Positions 10,600-22,600 of a DNA stretch of 64,000 bases are shown here, piece after piece. Location of the stretch: the NCBI GenBank assembly GCA_026419785.1, contig JAODTK010000345.1, forward strand, positions 124,001 through 188,000. Reading direction: 5' to 3'. The DNA is from Sclerodactyla briareus. Taxonomy: Eukaryota; Echinodermata; Holothuroidea; Dendrochirotida; Sclerodactylidae. The notes beneath the pieces were generated by a model, which was not told where the DNA came from, did no database searches, and saw only the letters and a program-made list of their open reading frames with translations. Position 1 is the first letter of the stretch, and every line of letters begins with the position of its first letter. Position numbers and translations under genes: made by a program.

Positions 10600-13500
10600 A
10601 AAAAAAAAACCGATACTACCATGTCGGCCTATACTATTAACAACCGTAACATAGGAGACAGGTGGACGTTAATGTTAGCTCAATGTTTTCTTGTGGTTAA
10701 AATTCCAGATTTCGCCCCAGGGAAACAGGAAAAAAACTTCAACAAACTAAGTTGAGAAATGAAAATCGTGTTAAGATATTAGAGATTTTTCATTGTTTAC
10801 CTATCTACTTTTAAGTATCAAAAACAACTCTACTCAGCTGACACTATTTTTCTGTAAGATTTTCTATCATAAACAGATGTGAGGCATCAAAATGTGATAG
10901 ACACATAGTAAATTGAAAACTTTATATGGAGGAGAGAAACAGTCACGAGATATAGAATAAATAGTGAAGACTGCCATTTATAGCATTTATTTCAGGTTTG
11001 AGGAAAATATAGGCCTTGTATTTTGTGTAGTTGTCACCCGTATACAGCACTGTATTCATTTATGAAAAGAGAAACTGCAGGATCATTACCTGTAAAAGAA
11101 AAAATTCTCATGCGAAAAGTCGTTTGCAGTGGAAAATAACTAATCGCCCAAACTGTAGGGAGACTGTTCCAAAGTCGTTACTATTATGGCGAGAAACAAA
11201 TTCACTAGCGAGTAAACATGTTCAACCGAGGAAACACAAAAGTTTGACCTTGATGCCTAGCAAGTAATTACAGGAAAAAAACTGAAACAATGCTGCCTTT
11301 GTGCGCAAATATAGATTCATATGAAGGTTTAATTCCCCAGGCGACAATGGTAATGTCCGGGTTTTCCCTCTTTTCTCAACGAGGCAGTTCTAACAAATCT
11401 TGATCCTCATTTGAACGGAAACTGCTCCTCATAATAAATTTATCCGAGATCATGTAGGCCTACACATCAACTCATCACAAGTTTTTCTCGATTGAATAAC
11501 AACAGACAATCTTAATTTGCCGATTGTAACATGGCCTTGCAACTTCAGACGGCACAAGATCACAACAATCTGAGACCGACTGCTATGCAAGCGATTTCAT
11601 CGCTCACAAAAACCGTACATATTTTTTCTTACTTGTCTTTATGGTGTGCATTGCCTAATCTGGCCCCGCGCATATGATTGGGACGATTTTGGCCGTGGAC
11701 CGCCAATTTGCGAAACCCCCTAGAGGTGTTGGTGTATTGTTGCAAATATTTCCATGAAAAGAACGAAAACAACTTACCATCTCAGGGGTCCAGCGTGTGA
11801 TTTACGCAAATTTTAATGCATTAGCTAGCATTTTCTCGGTCGGTAGAAGTCCTTTGACTGTAATGAACTAGGTTGGTTTGTGGGTGCGCTATGTATATTG
11901 ATAGCAAATTCGAGGCGCGAGCTTTATAGGTACAGAACAGTCGAAGGCAATGGCATTTATAATACGTCTCGAGGTATGGTTCAAGTTGAGGGAGTTAGTG
12001 TGGGGCGATCCGCAACGACTATCAAAGAACAATTGATATAGTCTACTTTTCGATTCGATATCCTTTTTAATTATAAAGTATGACAAACTGTTATGACACC
12101 TCTGACAAATGGGGCGAGGGGGGGGGGGGTAGGGCAGGCTAAGGGGCCCCAAATGGGACACGACACCACTGGATGGGATGGGGATATATCCCCTCATAAA
12201 ATGGTGGAGAGGATATATTACAACATACCCCCTCCCCGCGGCCAAATAATGTGGCTAGAACTATTTTTTATGCCTATTCAAATCACCATGCAATACACTC
12301 TATTTAGGTGTATTTCTAGCCTATATTCTTCTAACCTCCTGAGCCCAAATGCCATAGATTGCTGTGTATACACTTCAATGGCATCTAATTTTTGCGAAAT
12401 GGTGCGCTCCGCGACGCCGCTGTTGGCACTTAGCAATTGTGTCGGATTGGGTTAAAAAATGTCAGATCCGGGTCAATGAAACTGAACCTAAGAAAAAGCA
12501 TACTCTTCAAAAAATGTCCGCGTTTCCCTTGATAATTTTCCCATTTACAAGTTGGATTCTTTTTTCAAAGGTACCGGGCGAATCTCGATAGCTAATTTAC
12601 CTGACGTATATTTTTCATATTTATGAGACTCAGATTCGAAGTTAACAGAAAGACCATTTTTTCCTTTAGAAATTCCAACTAATTGCTGCAACTACGCGTG
12701 TACTATAAAAAGAGACTCTTTCCAATTTGAGTCACTCTGGACTGCATCATTTTCTGCAATATTTTTTTCCGTTGGGGAATAAATAAGCAAATCCCTTCTC
12801 CCGATCTTGGACTGGATTAAGAGAAATACGCATTGACAGGACCCGCAAGTTCCTGAAAAACATTTACCTCATCAAATTGCCCCCGATTTTTTGCTGAAGT
12901 CGAATTCGGATGCAAAAAATAGTGTGCGTCTTCGCTGCGCAGTAGTCCTTCGTTGTCGGTATCATACCCAATAATTTTCCAGTATTAGGGAAGATTTTGT
13001 TTTACTATTTTCAGGTGTGAGTTTCGGGTGGCACACCCCTCTCTCAATTAGCTTAACCCGGATGGATAAGGTTGCACAATCCAAAAGAAAGCCGTTTACC
13101 TACCTCCACGATCCAGCCCCGCCCTTCCTTTCCTTTAAAACTCCCAGATCTTGTTCTGTTCATGTTCATGACATTTTCGGTACCCGCAGTTTTTTCAGTG
13201 GCGACTATGTTTATAACAACTGTAATATTTGTTAGAAGAGAAAGCTCGCGTGCGAATGCAACATTGAGATAATTCGATTTCTCTCCATAATGTATAAGTT
13301 TGCTTTGCCCCCTGGACCCAAATTACGAGACTTTTGGGGTCCCCTCCATTGTACCCTCAGTGGCAGGCCAATACTTCTCCTTCTATGCACTAGAGCCCTG
13401 TATGAACCCTGGAACTGAAAGCAAACCATGAGAGGAGGTCATAAGAGCCTATTGTTCATGCCATTTTCGTATTACAGTTCATTAGCTATAGCTTTTCGGC

Positions 13501-14167
13501 TATAGAAATTAGTTCAAGAGAAACTGGCATGTTTCTATCTGCGTTCACCAGATGCTTGCCGGCTTTAAGAGACTGCACCCGGATCCAACAGCGGACCTTC
13601 GGCGGTCCTCTGTATGTACCGTGGCCCTGGCAGGATATGCGAAACGTCGGAGAACAGCTAGGAAAAATTTTAACCCATCCCAGCTCCATCAGTGAACGTG
13701 AAACATATCAAACATATTCTTGAGTACGTTAACCATTTCAATAGTTGAATATAAATAACCGCCCGTATTTTGTGAGGATTGCGTAGGCGTAGATTTGGAA
13801 TTGACTTGATTTGTAAGACAATGGGGTTCGAATCAACGTTTTGCGTCCTTCCTAACCTGAGAGACCTGACAATGAACGCCCTTCGGAGAGCTGCATGAGG
13901 TCTTCTCAGGTAACTTGCAGAGGCAATCATTTCCACATTTTCGCGTGCTCTACTCGTCAACCGATAGTGACGCTCCGCGGATATAACTAATAGTTACTAG
14001 CTCCATATTTTACCCTGTAATCGTGTCGATCCAAACCCCCTGATACCTGACTGTCTGATCAGCTGCAACACCATAAGGCTACCCCCTCCTGACAACCCCT
14101 GTAGCCTTTCCCGGAACTATACAGTTAGTCGGATTTTTCTCACCCCCACCCCCCCTCCCGTCCTGTG
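10600..14167. other. Mostly anonymous DNA; second copy of the 9.95-kb repeat
   Basis: Positions 11645-11870 are the diverged partner of 9945-10150. A G11-type run lies at about 12119-12129. Around 13017 a good acceptor (TACTATTTTCAG) opens a short frame with no recognisable product. Around 14080-14165 a CTACAGTTAGTCGGATTTTT-like word also occurs in similar form at 53.73 kb, suggesting another old repeat. No gene recognised. Confidence 0.4.
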
Positions 14168-14580
14168 GGGTGGGATTTCGGGAACCATATAGGACAAACC
14201 ATGGTTCTAGAAGGGCTAAAACAATAAATCCTCTCACCAGGACGTAGCACCATGGGCACAGATTTAGTTGGACAAGTCGAAAGACCCAGAATCGTCCAAA
14301 CTTTTGAACTGAGTCATTCAAATAGTACAGATGGATCCGGCCCAAGAAGGATAACACCCCTCAATCTAACCCCGAACTGAGACTTGAGGGCCTATTTTTT
14401 TCATTATTATGGGTATTAATGCCATTTCTCAGACCCAGCCCGCCCTCCCAAAATCACGGTGTGAGTATATACTCTCTACTCTCTCCGTAACCCCCCGATA
14501 ATATAGGCAGTGTATCAGACTCTACTCAGGGCCAAAAAAAAAAGAGCTCAGTAGGCAGGGTCCTCGACTCCCGTCCCCGT
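14168..14580 (+). repeat. Solitary diverged copy of the 1.17-kb array unit (3' part)
   Basis: From CGGGAACCATATAGGACAAA to the GAGCTCAGTAGGCAGGG word, this segment follows the last ~400 bases of the tandem units at 16.7-21.1 kb in the same order and orientation, with many substitutions and indels. It lies about 2.2 kb upstream of the array and is not continuous with it. Confidence 0.7.
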
Positions 14581-14912
14581 ATCCACCGTAAGTGCCACAC
14601 ACGATGGAAGCTTTGGCGGAACCCTCAATAGGTTTTCATAATGTTTTTGAAGTAATGATTCGAGACGTCGAATTCATTGTGTTGCAACAGCCGCCCTCTT
14701 TCCGTTTAAAACGCGTGGAATACCTCCTTATAACGTGTCAAGGACTATGAACGTTTGTAATTATCATGGAAGAGTGTTTTTTGGGCGAGAAGAGGATTTT
14801 ATTGCGATTACCTAATGTTCATGGCGTCACCAAAACCATGACGCGAGAAATCCTACGAACGTAAACCACAACAGATCCGACTTGCTCAGAAGTCGTTTCC
14901 GAACCAATTACA

Positions 14913-15200
14913 AGAGCGGTGAGGTGGCAGGAACGGTAGAGTGTCCGCCTCCATGCCTGAGGTCCCTGGTCAAACCCCGTGTCGTCACAGACGCCAACTT
15001 TCACCCCGCTCATTTCTCGTGTAGAAATTGGCTGCAGGAGTGACGCTAACACTCTCTCCTGTCGGAGGGACGTTAAAAGTCGATCCCGGGAGTCAGGAGT
15101 TCTCACCCCCTGCCTCGTTACTCAGGGGCACTAATCGAAAAGAGTAAGGCGAGATTCCCGGTGTCCTTCCACCCCCAAAATGGCGCCCTATAGATTCCCG
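14913..15200 (+). repeat. tRNA-derived SINE
   Basis: The head is tRNA-like: a box A-like sequence GTGGCAGGAACGGTAGAG (about 14924-14941), an anticodon-arm-like CCTCCATGCCTGAGG, and a box B-like GGTCAAACCCC (about 14968-14978). The body continues with CTGTCGGAGGGACGTTAAAA, a word typical of animal SINE bodies in my recollection, and CTCAGGGGCACTAATCG. Internal RNA polymerase III promoter elements of this kind define tRNA-derived SINEs. Target duplications were not established. A plain tRNA gene is excluded by the degenerate arms and the long body. Confidence 0.6.
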
Positions 15201-16724
15201 ACACATAGGACTTTCCTTAGTCCCAGCGAAGCCCGTCGGGTGAAGCATAACCATCGAGGCTTATGAGTAAGTAAACAATTACAAACTTTACAACAAACCA
15301 ACCAGACTTGCCATTGCCACAGTCGTCGCTTGCAGCGGGCTCACACATTCAGTGTGATAGCAGGCGATGAAGTAAGTTGTTCATCTATTCAGACGAGTGG
15401 CTTGCAATTTCGAATTTTGAAAGTTATGAAGCGGAAATGTTACACGGTTAGTGGGTGGGTAGGTAACGGTAACGGAGCATAGTAGCGTCTAGGGGTCATA
15501 GTACTAGTCGAGTAAAGGTTCTTTCAGGCTATTCCTTTACAAGGCCTAACGTGGGCTAAGTCCCCAGGCTCTGTACTGCGTACCTAGGCCTAGGGCCCAT
15601 ATCCTTCCACAAATTAATTAGGCATAGGCCTACATAACAATAAACACAGTCGCTATCCTCTTCACAATCCCACAAAACTGTTGCTGCAATGCGGCTTTGA
15701 AGGACTTTGTTCAATTGTAAGTTATAAAAGTATAAGATTACTAGGCTATTTGTAGCTAAATTTAGCTAAGATGCCGAGTTCATTATCCTAATCCCAGGTC
15801 AACCAAATTTGATTGTGTTCTTCTTCCTAACTTAGGCCTAAGCATTGTGATATGTGCAGTAGAATATGAAGTAGTGAATGAATACGCTAGGCTTGTACTT
15901 GTATAATGTTGTTACTGGCCATATGTTGTTTACATAATGTTGACACTGGCCTTTGTGGAAAACTGATGTAGGGCGTAGTTCCCACTGAATATGTTAGGCG
16001 GGTTGGCACGTCTGTCAAATGAGTGACCAATTTGAAAGCCTACAGTACAACTTATGGTTTTCAACTGTTTTTTCATAACTCCAATGAATTTTTTTGGCTC
16101 CCATGTTAACAGTCAGCGTAACATTTACTTTCCATTTAGAAAATCCCAAAATTGATTGGTTGTTTTTAACCACCTAAGACAATTGTAATACAGCAAATCT
16201 GATTTTTTTTTTTTCCAACTTAACATTACAACATATGGTATTTACGAAATGGGATTCCTATCATTAGGTGAGAGGATGCATTCCCTTTAGGGTAGGCATC
16301 TCTCACCACCAAACATCTCAGCAGAAATTCCCACTGCCAAGCTTGCAGGCGACATATTCTCTGTATTAAGCAAACTGAATTGCCCTCCAGACAAAAAGGC
16401 ATCGCGTGAAGAGGCAGGCCTGTAGCCAACACTTGAATAGTTGGGGACCCGGGCCGGCCAACAAACAAACTTGGGTGGATGAAATTTATGATGCAGTAAG
16501 TTGCAGTAAAATGGTCCAAGTTATGGGCCTAACTATTATAACCAATTTGTCCACTCTACAAATGCCATTAACTCCCTACGTCGTTCGTAGCATGGGGTGG
16601 AATCCTAGCCACACTTATTGTTTCCCATCCCCCAACTTAACACAACAAGATGCTCATCACGAAGGCGAGTCATGACAGGCATGCCACCATTTCATATTGG
16701 CAACCCTTTCCTCCAACCCAGCAA
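15201..16724. other. No gene recognised
   Basis: Contains TAGGCCTAGGGCCC and ATAGGCCTACATAAC words (15580-15640) and a T run at 16202-16214. Two overlapping open frames at 16226-16675 on opposite strands have no recognisable domain. Nothing else supported. Confidence 0.4.
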
Positions 16725-17897
16725 TGACAGGTAGTTTTGTTGAAGACGTAGCGGATAGGTCCTTCCTTAGTAACGTACACTATCTGTCATATATTTAATC
16801 ACCCATATAACTCGCCATTGACGGTTGACCACCCCATTGGGCTTGAAATTCTGGTTGCGAAACTCTGGATACATCTAGGGCCCTATTTTTTTACTTTGGT
16901 CATAACTGGACCGCGCACGCGCATCCATCTGTTCGGACTTGTCCAGTTCCGTTGGAACACGTATCCATTTACCGACCTTCTTTATGTACTCTATAAACAT
17001 TTGTATAGCGTTCCGACAATCCCCGACAAAAGTAACGAAACAAATTCTACTAGATGTCCGGGCTTCAATTGAACGTGCACTAGCGGCTAACGGCAACCCT
17101 TGCCCTCCCCTCTCATGTTTCTGCTGCCTTTCCCGACTCTGGCAGTTGCACTCAACATTTAAGGGGGAACGGGTGTTTTGTTTCGATGAATTTTGTGTCC
17201 GGGGATTGTAGCTCGTTCCGGACACCGTATCGCTACAGTCTCGTGTTTAGACGATGGATGATACTTGATACTTGATATTCCCGATTACCTGCTGCTGTAT
17301 ATACACCACTCGCGGTATTTCTGTAGTGCGCCATCACAAAACTGAAATTCTTTGGTCTTTGGGGTTAGGGTCACGTTTGGGTGGGAATTGTCCGCGTGGG
17401 AATTACGAATTGTCCGGGTGAGAGTTGTCCGGGAACCATAAGGACAATCCACAGTTTTCAAGAAGCGCCTAACATAATCGTCTTAACGCCAGACTTTCGC
17501 GCAATAGGGAAATCTCATTTTGACGATGGGCACAGATTCAGTTGGAAATTTCGAAAGACTTGCCCAGAATCGTCCCAAATTTTCACAATTTGCACTTTGG
17601 ACTGAGTCTATCCAAATTATAGCAGAATGGAATCAGGCCAAGAAGGATAAGCCCCGCGATCTAGCACCGAACTGAAAATTGAGGGCCTATTTTTTAATTA
17701 TGGGTCTAAATCCCATTTTCTTCTCGGACCCAGCCAGCTCTCCCAAAATCACAGTTTGATACTCTCCAGTATACCCGAAAAGATAGGGCAGTGGTATCAG
17801 ACTCTACTCTGGGCAAAGCAGAGCTCAGTAGGCAGAGTCCTCGATACAATCTTAGGGGCCCCCCCCCTTTTTTTTTTGTTACCTGTGTCATAACAAG
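16725..17897 (+). repeat. 1.17-kb tandem unit A1
   Basis: First full unit of the array. Landmarks in order: GGTAGTTTTGTTGAAGACGT at 16730; CATAACTGGACCGCGCACGC at about 16901; GTATAGCGTTCCGACAATCC; GATGGATGATACTTGATACT; GAGTTGTCCGGGAACCATAA; GACTCTACTCTGGGCAAAGC; and a closing C9T10 tract at 17859-17877. Distance to the same start word in A2 is 1167 bases. Open frames inside are not conserved between units, so the array is non-coding. Confidence 0.9.
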
Positions 17898-19076
17898 GTA
17901 GTTTTGTTGAAGACGTAGCGGATAGGTCCTTCCTCCGTAACGTACACAGCTGTCATATATTTACTTAAATATTACCCATACACCTCGCCATTGCCGGTTG
18001 GCCAACCCGCAATGAGGGCTTGAAATTCTGGTTCCTCGACACTCCGATAACTTAGGGGGGCCATTGTTTACTTATTGTCATAACTGGACCGCGCACGCGC
18101 ATCCATCTGTTCGACTTGTCCAGTTCCGTTGAAACACGTATACATTACGACCTCTTTATGTACGCTATAAACATTTGTATAGCGTTTTTTTCCGAAAAAA
18201 AAAAACAATCCCCGACAAAAGTAACGAAACAAATTCTCACTAGATGCCGGGCTTCAATGCTGCCAATAGAGGCTCAACGACACCCTCATCCCCTCTCAAT
18301 GTTGCCTGCCTTCCGACCTCTGGCAGTTTGCACTCAACATCGAAAGGGGAGCGGGGTTTGTTTCGATGACTTTGTCGGGGATTTTAGCGCTCGTTTCGTC
18401 GGCCACCGTATCGCTACAGTCCTCGTGTTCCTGACGATGGATGATACTTGATACTTTGATATTCCCGATTCCTGCTGCTTTATATACACTACTCGCAGTA
18501 TTTCTGTAATGCGCCACACAGAGTGAAATCTTTGGTCTTTGGGGTGAAGTTTAGTGTCACGTTTGGGTGGAATTGTCCCGCGTTGGAATTACGAATTTGT
18601 TCCGTTGAAGTTTGTCCGGTGAACCATAAGGACGATCCAGGTTCAAGAAGGGCAGAAACAATAATCGTCTTAACGCAAGACTATCGCAATAGGGATACCC
18701 ATTTTGACGATGGCCAAGATTTAGTTGGAAATTTCGAAAGGCATGCCCCAATCGTCCCCAATTTTCACAATTTGCACGTTTGGACTGAGTGCTATCCAAT
18801 AGTCGCAGAATTGAATCAGGCAGAAGGATAACCCCTCACTCTAGCAACCGAACTGAGAATTGAGGGCCTATTTTTTAATTATGGGTAAACTCCCATTTCT
18901 GCTCGGACCCAGCCGCTCTCCCAAAATCAAGTGTGAGTAACTCCAGTATACCCGAAAAGATAGGCACAGTGTATTCACCTCTACTCTGGGCAAAGCAGAG
19001 TCTCATTAGGCAGAGCCCTCGATACAATCTTAGGGGCCCCCACCTTTTTTTTTTTTTACTATATGGTCATGACAGG
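17898..19076 (+). repeat. 1.17-kb tandem unit A2
   Basis: Full unit, 1179 bases to the next start word, with the same landmarks as A1 but many one- to three-base indels spread throughout. The closing tract is at 19037-19057. The frames that look open here (for example 18116-18451) are shifted relative to A1, which argues against coding. Confidence 0.9.
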
Positions 19077-20254
19077 TAGTTTTGTTTGAAGACATAGCGG
19101 ATAGGTCCTTCCTAGTAACGTACACTAGCCGGCTGTCTATATTTAATTACCCATACAACTGTCGCCATTGACGGTTGACAACCCGCAATGAGGCTTGAAA
19201 TTCTGGTTCGCGAAAACTCTGAATACAATCTTAGGGTCTATTTTCTACTATGGTCTAACTGAACCGCGCACCGCATCCATCTGTTCGACTAGTCCAGTTC
19301 CGTTGAACACGTATACATTAACGACCATCTTATGTACGCTATAAACATTTGTATAGCGTTCCGACAATCCCCGACAAAAGTAACGAAACAAATTCGGACT
19401 AGATGCCGGGCTTTCCAATTGATGTGCCAATAGGAGGATGAATGAACGGGTGACACCCTCTTCCCCCCCTATCAATGTTGTTACCTTTCCGAACCTGGCA
19501 GTTTGCACTCAATCGAAAGGGGGAGCGGGGGGTGTTTGATGACTTTTGTTCGGGGATTTTTTGAGCTCGTTTCGGACACCGTATCGCTTTACAGTCTCGT
19601 GTGTTTCTTTTCTGGACGATGGATGATACTTGATACTGTATTGCCGATACCCTGCTTGTGCTTTATAACACTACTCGCAAGTATTTTTGTAATGCGCCAA
19701 CACAGAAGTGAAATCTTTGGGCTTGGGGGTGATGAAGTTAGGGTCACGTTGGGTGGGAATTGTCCGCGTGGGAATTCGATTTGTCCGGGGAGAGTTGTCC
19801 GGGAACCATAAGGACAATCCAGGTTCAGGAATGCTAAAACAATAATCGTCTTAACGCAAGACTATCGCAATAGGGAAATCCCATTTTGACGATTGGCAAG
19901 ATTTAGTTGGAAATTTCGAAAGGCTTGCCAGAATCGTCCGAATTTTCACAATTTGCACTTTGGACTGAGTCCTCACAAAAAAAAGATCCAAATATTAGCA
20001 GAATGGAATCAGCCGAGAAGGATAAACCCCTAAACAGCACCGAACTTAGACGTTGAGGGCCTATTTTTTAATTGAATGGGTATAAATCCCATTTCTCGGA
20101 CCCAGCCAGCTCTCTCCCAAAATCACAGTGTGAGTACTTTCCAGTATACCCGAAAAGATTAGGCAGTGTATCGACTCTACTCTGGGCAAAGCAGAGCTCA
20201 GTAGGCAGAGTCCTCGATACACTCTTAGGCCCCCCCCCCCTTTTTTTTTTTTTT
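19077..20254 (+). repeat. 1.17-kb tandem unit A3
   Basis: Full unit with all landmarks. The closing tract is the longest, C11T14 at 20230-20254. The unit runs without a break into a truncated A4. Confidence 0.9.
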
Positions 20255-21101
20255 ACTATGTCCTAACGGATCTCGCACGCGCATTCATCTTGTCGACTTG
20301 TCCCCATTTTTCGTTGAACACTACACATTAACGCTCTCTTTATGTACACTATTATCTTTGAACAGCGCTCCGACAATCTCCGCCGACTAAAGAATGAAAC
20401 AGACTAGTTAGATGAGCTTCAATTGCTGGCCAATTAGAAGCTGACAGACCCCTCCCCCTCCGCCCCACCCCCCCCCCCCCTCAATGTTTGCTGGCCTTCC
20501 CGACTCTGGCATTTGCACTCCACATTGAAGGGGGAGCTGGTTTTTGTTTCCGATTACTTCTATCGGGGAATGATAGCTCGTTCCGGATACGTAATCCTTA
20601 TAGTCCTCGTGTTCGACGTTGGATGAATGCTTTGATATTCCCGATTACCCTGCGCTTATATACACCACTCGCAGAATTTTGCAGTGCGCCATTACAAAAC
20701 TGATATTCTCCGGGTCTTATGGGGAAAAGCCGTAATGTGTCAAGCTAATTGTCCACGTGGGAATTGTCCGAGTGAGAGTTGTCCGGGAACCATAAGGACA
20801 ATCCAGGTTCAAGAAGGGCTGCAACGATAATCGTCTCAACGCAAGAGTATAGCACTAGGGGAAAACCCATCAATTGACCGTGGGCACCGATTTAGTTGGA
20901 AATTTCGAAAGACTTGCCCAGAATCGTCCCAAATTTTCACGATTTGCACTTTTGACTGAGTCTATCCAAATTATAGCAGAATGGAATCTAGGCCAAGAAG
21001 GATAAACCCCTAAATCTAGCACTGAACCGAGTAATTAAGGCCTATTTTTTTTTTTCATTTTGTGTATAAATCCCATATCTCAGACCCAACCATCAGCTCT
21101 A
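20255..21101 (+). repeat. Truncated tandem unit A4
   Basis: Lacks roughly the first 165 bases of a unit: the A3 tract is followed directly by ACTATGTCCTAACGGATCTC, which corresponds to the internal CTATGGTCTAACTGAACCGC of A3. The 3' end is also cut, at CAGACCCAACCATCAGCTCT, where orientation switches to the B array. Otherwise collinear with A1-A3. Confidence 0.85.
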
Positions 21102-21526
21102 TGATTTGGGGAGAGCGGGCGGGGTCTCTCCTACCGAACGTCGATTTCGATTTTAGAAATAGCGCCCCATAGCTCCCTCAATCCTGGCTCTGAGGCCCCA
21201 ACGCTCTCGTTTACAACGATGTCGACTGTATTCAACACCGGACTGGAGGGGGGGGGGGGGGTCGTACGCACGCCTGCTTATGGCCGTCTCGTGTGACTAA
21301 CAGACAATTGAGTGCAAACCAATTGAATATCACTTCACACGGAGAGTAGCGAGCAATAGATTGACCTCGAGGCTGGTGGGGCCAGGACTGGGATTAATAC
21401 CCATGAGGAAAATCACGGCTCCGTACGATTTTATCGAGGATCCTGCCTAAATGAGCTCGTCATTGCCCTGCGTAGAGTCTGACGCACCGCTAGTACTTAT
21501 GGGTATACTGGAGAGTACTCACACTC
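21102..21526. repeat. ~425-bp tandem unit B1
   Basis: Starts TGATTTGGGGAGAGCGGGCG. The first and last parts of the unit are the reverse complement of the 3' segment of the A unit (GACCCAGCC...CAGTATACCC...GAGCTCAGTAGGCAG). The middle (TAGCGCCCCATAG..., GATGTCGACTGTATTCAACA, G13-14 run near 21248, TTGAGTGCAAACCAATTGAA) is specific to B. Distance to the B2 start is 425 bases. Confidence 0.85.
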
Positions 21527-22039
21527 TGATTTGGGGAGAGCGGGCTGGGTCTCTTCTGCCGAACGTCGATTTCGATTTTAGGAATAGCGCCCCATAGCGC
21601 CCTCAATCCTGGCTCTGAGGCCCTAACGCTCTCATTATATCCCCACTTCTTTGATTTATGGTTTTGGCTTCGCCGTGTCCGCAGCCACCGCGTCCGCGCC
21701 CGCGTCCGCCGCGTTTCTTTTTACCCGCAATAACTCTCTAACACTTTGTCCGTTTGAACCGAACTTGGCACACATGTCTGCCTTAGTGAAATCTCGGATG
21801 AGTTCGAGAGTGGGCGTCGCCACATGAACGGGTTCCGCTAATTTGCATAATTTTTCACGATTGGAAGATTTACCCGTTTGGAGCATAACTCTCCAACACT
21901 CTGTCCGTTTGAGCCGAAACTGGCCACATGTCCGCCATAGTGAAATCGAAAGTTCGAAAGTGGGTTCGAATGGATGTCGCCGCACTGCAGGGTCAAGCTA
22001 ATTTGTATAATCTGCCCAATTTCAAAAGTTGGTCAGATT

Positions 22040-22515
22040 TCCACGAAACTTAGTGGCTAGGTGGGGACTATGTTTGGTCCCGAAAAAAGTGGAGGTCATT
22101 TCAAGGTCATCAGAGGTAAAGTCACGCTAATTCGCATAATTTGCGCATTTTTCGAAGTTGGTTTGATTTCCACGAAACTTGGTAGGTGGGGACTATAATT
22201 GGTCCTGAAAAAAGTGAAGGTCATTCAAGGTCTCCAGAGGTCAAATTACGCTATTATCGAAAGTTTGCTAGATTTCAACGAAACTTGGTAGGTGGGGACT
22301 ATAATTGGTCCCGAAAGAAGTGAAGGTATTTCAGGTCTCCAAAGGTCAAATTACGCTATTATCGAAAGTTTGCTAGATTTCAACGAAACTTGGTAGGTGG
22401 GGACTATAATTGGTCCCGAAAGAAGTGAAGGTATTTCAAAGGTCACCAGAGGTAAAATTAACGCGATTATCGAAAGTTTGCTAGATTTCAACGAAACTTG
22501 GTAGGTGACATGTAG
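22040..22515. repeat. ~105-120-bp tandem repeat inside Helitron-like copy 1
   Basis: The word CGAAACTTRGT recurs at 22053, 22173, 22279, 22384 and 22492 (spacing 120, 106, 105, 108), each time with GGTGGGGACTATAATTGGTC-like flanks where complete and AAGTGAAGGTMTTTCA between. Five degenerate units. Confidence 0.85.
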
Positions 22516-22600
22516 AGCGCTTGAGACTACATTCGCGGTGAAAATTGCACTATATAAAAGCTAGTCATTATTCATCATCTTCATAATGCCATCCACATGG
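22516..22600 (+). repeat. Possible L2-type LINE 3' tail inside the Helitron-like copy
   Basis: GAGCGCTTGAGACTACATTC followed by GCACTATATAAAAGCTAG resembles the foldable AGCGCTTTGAGA...GCGCTATATAAA tails of L2-type LINEs; a related tail ends the LINE at 24.9 kb. Short and decayed. Confidence 0.4.

Noticed and set aside
13741..13860. tRNA gene around GGGGTTCGAATCAAC at 13.83 kb
   Set aside because: A box B-like word is present but no box A or acceptor-stem pairing lies at the right distance.
18116..18451. Open frames inside the 1.17-kb array units
   Set aside because: Frames are not shared between units: indels shift them in the neighbouring copies, so there is no coding constraint.
16725..21101. 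rRNA or snRNA gene cluster in the tandem array
   Set aside because: I looked for 5S box-type sequence and U1/U2 5' ends and saw none; the array length alone is not evidence.
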